The notes under the pieces were generated by a model. It was not told the origin of the DNA, ran no database searches, and was given only the letters and a program-made list of their open reading frames with translations. A DNA stretch of 64,000 bases from Ryuthela nishihirai (taxonomy: Eukaryota; Arthropoda; Arachnida; Araneae; Heptathelidae), in assembly GCA_038380435.1 (NCBI GenBank), contig JAWZYU010000028.1, positions 23,048,201-23,112,200 of the forward strand. Reading direction: 5' to 3'. This document shows positions 57,351 through 64,000 of this stretch, in pieces. The translations under genes and the position numbers were made by a program. Position 1 is the first letter of the stretch, and every line of letters begins with the position of its first letter.

Positions 57351-57727
57351 GGGGCGGGGGTGGCTCAGTCGGTAGCGCGCCAGGCTCGTAACCTGTAGTT
57401 CCCAGGTTCGAGTCCCAGCTGGATCAACGTTGAGATTTATCTCCGCAAAATTCCCCGCCCTGCCCACGGTCAGTAGGGGACACCGATGGGCTTGGAAAGG
57501 CCGCCGTCCGTCGGATGGGACGTTAAACCGTGGCCCCGTGTGCGGGAGAGCCATACCCTGTGCACGTTAAAGAACACACTGGATGGCCTTGACGGGAGAC
57601 TACCATCTGTCTCCTAACAGCTGTTCCCACCCCCAACCTTCTCTGAGCCTTCGGGGTCCATGTGGCCTGGCCATTTAGCCCATGGTGTGCAAAAAAGTGC
57701 CCCTCAGAGGTAAAACAACCCAACCCA
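57351..57727 (+). mobile_element. SINE-A, full length, at 5' end of LINE
   Basis: Near-consensus plus-strand copy with a short deletion in the GTTCCAGTGGGTCCCCT region. It lies exactly where the LINE ORF1 breaks off. No TSD is obvious, so the junction may reflect a deletion. Confidence 0.93.
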
Positions 57728-58333
57728 ATTTTCAAGAGTCTCATCAGTTAGACTCGTGACTCATGTCGCAGCACAAAACGTATCGACAGGATAGGGATAG
57801 TTTAAACTAAATCACGTGCACTCTTGAACACGCATCAAAACAGATTACTTTCAACTAATTTGATGTTCACTTTTTTTTAACTGTTTCATGAATACTTATC
57901 CAGTTTAGCAGATTTAAACTCTATTAAGGTACTGGACATTGATAAACAATTTGTGTCACAAGCTTTCATTCGACACATGGCTCGTTACTTTCCGCACTCG
58001 CATTCAGGAGATATAGGGGAACAATCATTTTCATGTTGTCCCCCTTTTTTAGTGGGGAAGAATGCGTGAATTGAAATCAAAATGGTTTGTCCTTCACAGC
58101 ATGCAACATTTTCGGATTGCACACAAGAATAAAACACTTCGTGAATTAAACACCTGAAAAGTTCAATATCATTTAATTATTTCCACTTGAATGTTTTCAT
58201 GTAGTAATTATTTCTTTTACGTATCTTAGAAAAATATATACTAATAGCTTTTGCAATCATTAATGCTTTACACAATAGGTGTGCCATTTAGATAAAAGCT
58301 CCCTCCTTTGAAATGCTTGATGTTCGATTTGTT
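57728..58333. other. No recognised feature
   Basis: AT-rich. The missing 5' part of the LINE is not recognisable here. Confidence 0.4.
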
Positions 58334-58346
58334 TCCCTAAAATATG

Positions 58347-58733
58347 GGGGGCGGGGGGGAGCTCAGTCGGCAGCCCGCCAGGTTCGTAATCTGTAGTTCC
58401 CAGGTTCGAGTCCCAGCTGGATGAGCGTTGAGATTTATCTCCGCAAATTTCTCCGCCCTGCCCACCGTCAGTAGGGAACACCGATGGGCTTGGAAAGACT
58501 GCAGTCCGACGGCCATTAAGCCGTGGCTCCGTGTGCGGGAGAGCCATACCCTGTGCACGTTAAAGAACACTCTGGATGGCCTTGACGGGAGGCTACCATC
58601 TGTCTCCCAACAGCTGTTCCAGTGGGTCCCCTCCCCCAACCTTCTCTGAGCCTTCGGAGTCCTTGTGACCTGGCCATTTAGCCCATGGTGCGCAAAAAAA
58701 ATGCCGCTCAGAGGTAAAACAACAACAACCCAA
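58347..58733 (+). mobile_element. SINE-A, CTGCAGTCC subfamily, with TSD
   Basis: Plus-strand copy; TSD CCCTAAAATATGG at 58334-58346 and 58734-58746. It shares the diagnostic CTGCAGTCCGACGGCCATTA block with 52091-52468. Confidence 0.95.
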
Positions 58734-58929
58734 CCCTAAAATATGGCCACTGTCAAGAACACTGTTTCACGTATGTCTTCCCCCCCACACAACCCGACTC
58801 TACACTCCGGGGAATGTTCCGTGAGTCTCATTCCTTTCCTTCCAGATCTCCGTTGAGTGTGAGTCGCCAATGCATTTCTCTTCGAAATGCAACATTTCAG
58901 TGACTAAGAGGGAAACATTGTCATGATGG

Positions 58930-59330
58930 AAGCGCTCACTTGTACGAACTGCACTTTAGTAGCCTCCCACACGCATCCGGAAGAATAACACGTCGAGAAG
59001 AGACTGATTCTGCTTTTAAAAATCCCTTTCCTCGGCAGCGATGCGGTTGCCTTGGTTGCAGCTTGAAACACGCTCGCTCTGAGTTACGTTGTGGTTCGGA
59101 GTGGTTTGGGAGTCGCTGGAAATAACTCGGGGCTCTGTGGGTGGGGTCGGTTGGTTGCCATCGCGCGAATCGATCCTTGCTCAAGGCCAAATCAATCTTC
59201 GGTTGGATGAGCAGAGAGGTTCGAGGCATCGCATCATTAACCTGCGTTAGAGGGACGCCGCCGCGGATGATGCAGGGAGGAGGAGGAGGGGGAGGATCCG
59301 TGAGGGAAAGAAATGGAAATTAAATTGAAT
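58930..59330. other. CG-richer unassigned stretch, possible regulatory DNA
   Basis: Locally richer in CG (CATCGCGCGAATCGATCC, GACGCCGCCGCGGATG) and followed by a GGA-rich tract. Could be a host CpG-rich regulatory region, but nothing specific supports it. Confidence 0.2.
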
Positions 59331-59600
59331 GAGGAAGGGGGGGAAATAATGGGAGAGAGAAAGATTGGCATCGGAGTCAAGAAATGGTTTCGCAGACCAG
59401 AAACGTTTCTATGAAAATCGAAATAAATAATGTGTAATTTGTGCTCGAAAAGCTTTTACAGTTCCATTGGAGACTGACCTAGTTTTCTGGCTTTTATTTA
59501 TTTATTTTTGGTTGAGTTTGTGGTTTTTCTGTAGGGAACCGAAGTCTCTGTGCTGCTCTTAACAACTGCCAAAAACTGTGCCTGAAGCACATATATATAT

Positions 59601-62600
59601 CAGTGGTTCTCAACCTTTTATGCTTCACGTACCCCCTGGAAATGTGTATGTAACTGGCGTACCCCTTGTATAGATAGATAAAACTATAGTTATATTATAA
59701 CAATGGGAATAAAATAAAACATATATATCAGTGGTTCTCAAACTTTTATGCTTCACGTACCCCCTGGAAATGTGTATGTAACTGGCGTACCCCTTGTATA
59801 GATAGATAAAACTATAGTTATATTATAACAATGGGAATAAAATGAAACATATATATATATCAGTGGTTCTCAAACTTTTATGCTTCACGTACCCCCTGGA
59901 AATGTGTATGTAACTGGCGTACCCCTTGTATAGATAGATAAAACTACAGTTATAGTATAACAATGGTAATAAAATAAAACATATATATCAGTGGTTCTCA
60001 ACCTTTTATGCTTCACGTACCCCCTGGAAATGTGTATGTAACTGGCGTACCACTTGTATAGATAGATAAAACTATAGTTATAATATAACAATGGGAATAA
60101 AATAAAACATATATATCAGTGGTTCTCAACCTTTTATGCTTCACGTACCCCCTGGAAATGTGTATGTAACTGGCGTACCCCTTGTATAGATAGATAAAAC
60201 TATAGTTATATTATAACAATGGGAATAAAATGAAACATATATATATCAGTGGTTCTCAACCTTTTATGCTTTACGTACCCCCTGGAAATGTGTATGTAAC
60301 TGGCGTACCACTTGTATAGATAGATAAAACTATAGTTATAATATAACAATGGGAATAAAATAAAACATATATATCAGTGGTTCTCAACCTTTTATGCTTC
60401 ACGTACCCCCTGGAAATGTGTATGTAACTGGCTTACCCCTTGTATAGATAGATAAAACTATAGTTATATTATAACAATTGGAATAAAATGAAACATATAT
60501 ATATCAGTGGTTCTCAACCTTTTATGCTTTACGTACCCCCTGGAAATGTGTATGTAACTGGCGTACCACTTGTATAGATAGATAAAACTATAGTTATAAT
60601 ATAACAATGGGAATAAAATAAAACATATATATCAGTGGTTCTCAACCTTTTATGCTTCACGTACCCCCTGGAAATGTGTATGTAACTGGCGTACCCCTTG
60701 TATAGATAGATAAAACTATAGTTATATTATAACAATGGGAATAAAATGAAACATATATATATCAGTGGTTCTCAACCTTTTATGCTTTACGTACCCCCTG
60801 GAAATGTGTATGTAACTGGCGTACCACTTGTATAGATAGATAAAACTATAGTTATAATATAACAATGGGAATAAAATAAAACATATATATCAGTGGTTCT
60901 CAACCTTTTATGCTTCACGTACCCCCTGGAAATGTGTATGTAACTGGCGTACCCCTTGTATAGATAGATAAAACTATAGTTATATTATAACAATGGGAAT
61001 AAAATGAAACATATATATATCAGTGGTTCTCAACCTTTTATGCTTTACGTACCCCCTGGAAATGTGTATGTAACTGGCGTACCACTTGTATAGATAGATA
61101 AAACTATAGTTATAATATAACAATGGGAATAAAATAAAACATATATATCAGTGGTTCTCAACCTTTTATGCTTCACGTACCCCCTGGAAATGTGTATGTA
61201 ACTGGCGTACCCCTTGTATAGATAGATAAAACTATAGTTATATTATAACAATTGGAATAAAATGAAACATATATATATCAGTGGTTCTCAACCTTTTATG
61301 CTTTACGTACCCCCTGGAAATGTGTATGTAACTGGCGTACCACTTGTATAGATAGATAAAACTATAGTTATAATATAACAATGGGAATAAAATAAAACAT
61401 ATATATCAGTGGTTCTCAACCTTTTATGCTTCACGTACCCCCTGGAAATGTGTATGTAACTGGCGTACCCCTTGTATAGATAGATAAAACTATAGTTATA
61501 TTATAACAATTGGAATAAAATGAAACATATATATATCAGTGGTTCTCAACCTTTTATGCTTTACGTACCCCCTGGAAATGTGTATGTAACTGGCGTACCA
61601 CTTGTATAGATAGATAAAACTATAGTTATAATATAACAATGGGAATAAAATAAAACATATATATCAGTGGTTCTCAACCTTTTATGCTTCACGTACCCCC
61701 TGGAAATGTGTATGTAACTGGCGTACCCCTTGTATAGATAGATAAAACTATAGTTATATTATAACAATGGGAATAAAATGAAACATATATATATCAGTGG
61801 TTCTCAACCTTTTATGCTTTACGTACCCCCTGGAAATGTGTATGTAACTGGCGTACCACTTGTATAGATAGATAAAACTATAGTTATAATATAACAATGG
61901 GAATAAAATAAAACATATATATCAGTGGTTCTCAACCTTTTATGCTTCACGTACCCCCTGGAAATGTGTATGTAACTGGCGTACCCCTTGTATAGATAGA
62001 TAAAACTATAGTTATATTATAACAATTGGAATAAAATGAAACATATATATATCAGTGGTTCTCAACCTTTTATGCTTTACGTACCCCCTGGAAATGTGTA
62101 TGTAACTGGCGTACCCCTTGTATAGATAGATAAAACTATAGTTATATTATAACAATGGGAATAAAATGAAACATATATATATCAGTGGTTCTCAAACTTT
62201 TATGCTTCACGTACCCCCTGGAAATGTGTATGTAACTGGCGTACCACTTGTATAGATAGATAAAACTATAGTTATATTATAACAATGGGAATAAAATGAA
62301 ACATATATATATCAGTGGTTCTCAACCTTTTATGCTTCACGTACCCCTGGAAATGTGTATGTAACTGGCTTACCCCTTGTATAGATAGATAAAACTATAG
62401 TTATATTATAACAATGGGAATAAAATGAAACATATATATATCAGTGGTTCTCAAACTTTTATGCTTCACGTACCCCCTGGAAATGTGTATGTAACTGGCG
62501 TACCACTTGTATAGATAGATAAAACTATAGTTATAATATAACAATGGGAATAAAATAAAACATATATTTCAGTGGTTCTCAACCTTTTATGCTTCACGTA

Positions 62601-62700
62601 CCCCCTGGAAATGTGTATGTAACTGGCGTACCCCTTGTATATATAGATAAAACTATAGTTATAGTATAACAACGGGAATAAAATAAAACGTATATATATA
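59601..62700 (+). repeat. 24-copy minisatellite, alternating 128/130-bp units
   Basis: CAGTGGTTCTCAA recurs at 59601, 59729, 59861, 59989, 60117, 60247, 60375, 60505 and so on to 62570. Most of the array alternates two variants: GCTTCACGT with GTACCCCTTG and GCTTTACGT with GTACCACTTG. This makes a 258-bp higher-order repeat. Every unit carries a complete-looking hAT terminus. Confidence 0.96.
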
Positions 62701-62772
62701 TCATATACTTAACGACTTTTGAGCTCTGACGGCGTACCCCAAAAATTTTACCCCGTACCCCACGTTGAGAAC
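59601..62772. mobile_element. hAT-like miniature element with expanded 5' end
   Basis: Starts CAGTGGTTCTCAACCTTTTA, a canonical hAT terminus, and ends GTACCCCACGTTGAGAAC, the complementary type. The right end is slightly decayed. Everything between is tandem repeat of the left end; no transposase. A solo copy of the right end sits at 911-973. Confidence 0.8.
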
Positions 62773-63304
62773 AACTTCTCTGTAGAAAGAAATTCACATA
62801 ACATGGGTGAGTTAGTTTGTCTTAAGAGAAAGTTTGGAAATTGGTTTTGATCCTTCACACAATCATTGCAGAGTTGAAATAGGAATTTCCCTCTGTGAAG
62901 AAATGAGTTCTCTGGATGATAAAGAAACGAATCGGTTGGTCAGGGAAAAGGGGCAGGCGAGATATTCCTTGCGTCCCATCACTTGGCAGCAGCCATCATT
63001 CCTCTTCAGAGATATGGCATGTCAGCTGATCTCCTCCGTTGTAGGATACGGAAATTTTATGTTGGATCGGAAGGATCAAAGGATCGAGGAAGGAAACACA
63101 TCACTAAGAGCAATGTGATTATCGGATCACCCAAAGCAAATCACTGCAAGGCTAGAGAAGTTGGGAAACTTGGGAGGCAGTTTTCCTTCTTGGCAAATAA
63201 CATTTGCCGTGAATGGTTTTTCTGCACTTTTGTATACTTAGCTTTTCCAGGATTTATGCAATTCGGGAGAGGCTTAATTCTTTGTATTAGAACTTATGCT
63301 TTTA
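62773..63304. other. No recognised feature
   Basis: Two overlapping open frames (62834-63118, 62983-63366) show no recognisable domain, and the second runs into the SINE. Confidence 0.4.
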
Positions 63305-63318
63305 TTGCATTTCATTAT

Positions 63319-63704
63319 GGGGCTGGGGTGGCTCAGTCGGTAGCGCGCCAGGCTAGTAATCTGTAGTTCTCAGGTTCGAGTTCCAGCTGGGTCAGCGTTG
63401 AGATTTATCTCCGCAAAATTCCCTGTCCTGCCCATGGTCAGTAGGGGACACCGATGGGCTTGGAAAGGCCGCCGTCCGTAGGATGGGACGTTAAGCCGTG
63501 GCCCCGTGTGCGGAAGAGCCACACCCTGTGCACGTTAAAGAACACGTTGGATGGCCTTGACGGGAGGTTACCATCTGTCTCCCAACAGCTGTTCCAGTGG
63601 GTCCCCTCCCCTAACCTTCTCTGAGCCTTCGGGGTCCATGTGACCTGGCCATTTAGCCGATGGTGTGCAAAAAAGTGCCACTCAGAGGTAAAACAACCCA
63701 ACCC
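63319..63704 (+). mobile_element. SINE-A, full length, with TSD
   Basis: Plus-strand copy; perfect TSD TTGCATTTCATTAT at 63305-63318 and 63705-63718. Confidence 0.96.
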
Positions 63705-63718
63705 TTGCATTTCATTAT

Positions 63719-64000
63719 AGGAGTTCCTTTAGAATACTTTTCCTGAATTCTTTTAATTCTCCTGCAATGATTAACTAGTTAAGGACATGTTGTTAATTGG
63801 GCCTTTTTACTTCTATTCACTTCCTCGAGAATGGTAAAAAAATTTCTCACTAATCTCATTTTTTGTGCACCGGATACGATGAAAAGAAGACAATACGACA
63901 TTTTACAGAATCACATACTTACAAGGCAGTTCTAGCCATTATTTTTTTATCAATCTCCATAAATGCTTTTCTCTTTGCATCTGTGACTGATTTCGTGTGT
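63719..64000. other. No recognised feature
   Basis: AT-rich end of the window, nothing recognised. Confidence 0.4.

Overview
This is eukaryotic, intron-scale, AT-rich DNA with no intact protein gene that I can recognise. It is almost wholly a layered graveyard of transposable elements. The repeat set (tRNA-headed SINEs, Tc1/mariner-like and hAT-like miniature elements carrying minisatellites, I-like and Jockey/CR1-like LINEs, a Polinton/Maverick remnant) fits an arthropod. A spider or other arachnid is my best guess, but that rests on impression rather than on a diagnostic host gene.

The dominant family, called SINE-A here, is about 385 bp. It has a tRNA-like head with clear pol III A and B boxes and ends in a GGTAAAACAACCCAACCC-like tail. 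Roughly forty copies, in both orientations and of all ages, spread over the whole window, many with perfect 10-13 bp target-site duplications (TSDs). A second tRNA-headed family, SINE-B (about 200 bp, with an ATTT-rich tail), occurs near 1-105, 676-877, 11.9 kb, 25.8 kb, 27.6 kb and 49.5 kb. A third recurrent family, MITE-A, has Tc1/mariner-like ends (TA-flanked CAGTCGCTCAAAAAAGTAT) and carries arrays of a 118-bp minisatellite; it occurs at 0.5, 3, 7.4, 15, 23, 32.5 and 52 kb.

Region by region: 1-36.6 kb is a field of SINEs and MITEs with a decayed Tc1 transposase at 18.9-20.1 kb and two GC-richer stretches (16.6-16.8 and 29.0-29.3 kb) that might be host promoters. From 36.7 to 49.2 kb lies the most striking structure: a 12.17-kb element (37022-49191) with about 2-kb inverted terminal repeats and a 6-bp TSD. 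It is inserted inside a SINE-A whose own 11-bp TSD is still readable, and it contains scrambled fragments of a protein-primed family B DNA polymerase. I read it as a Polinton/Maverick remnant. Its left arm has since received a 4-kb I-like LINE and a two-unit SINE, its right arm another SINE, and its core a small TIR element. The opposite arm or duplicate supplies the empty site for most of these insertions.

From 49.2 to 53.4 kb come a SINE-B, a SINE-A-derived tandem array, a MITE-A and a scrambled SINE. From 53.8 to 57.35 kb is a decayed two-ORF Jockey/CR1-like LINE on the minus strand. From 59.6 to 62.8 kb is a 24-copy, roughly 129-bp minisatellite in which every unit starts with a hAT transposon terminus. 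Nothing here works together as a pathway; the relationships are those of insertion order, target choice and parasitism between element families.
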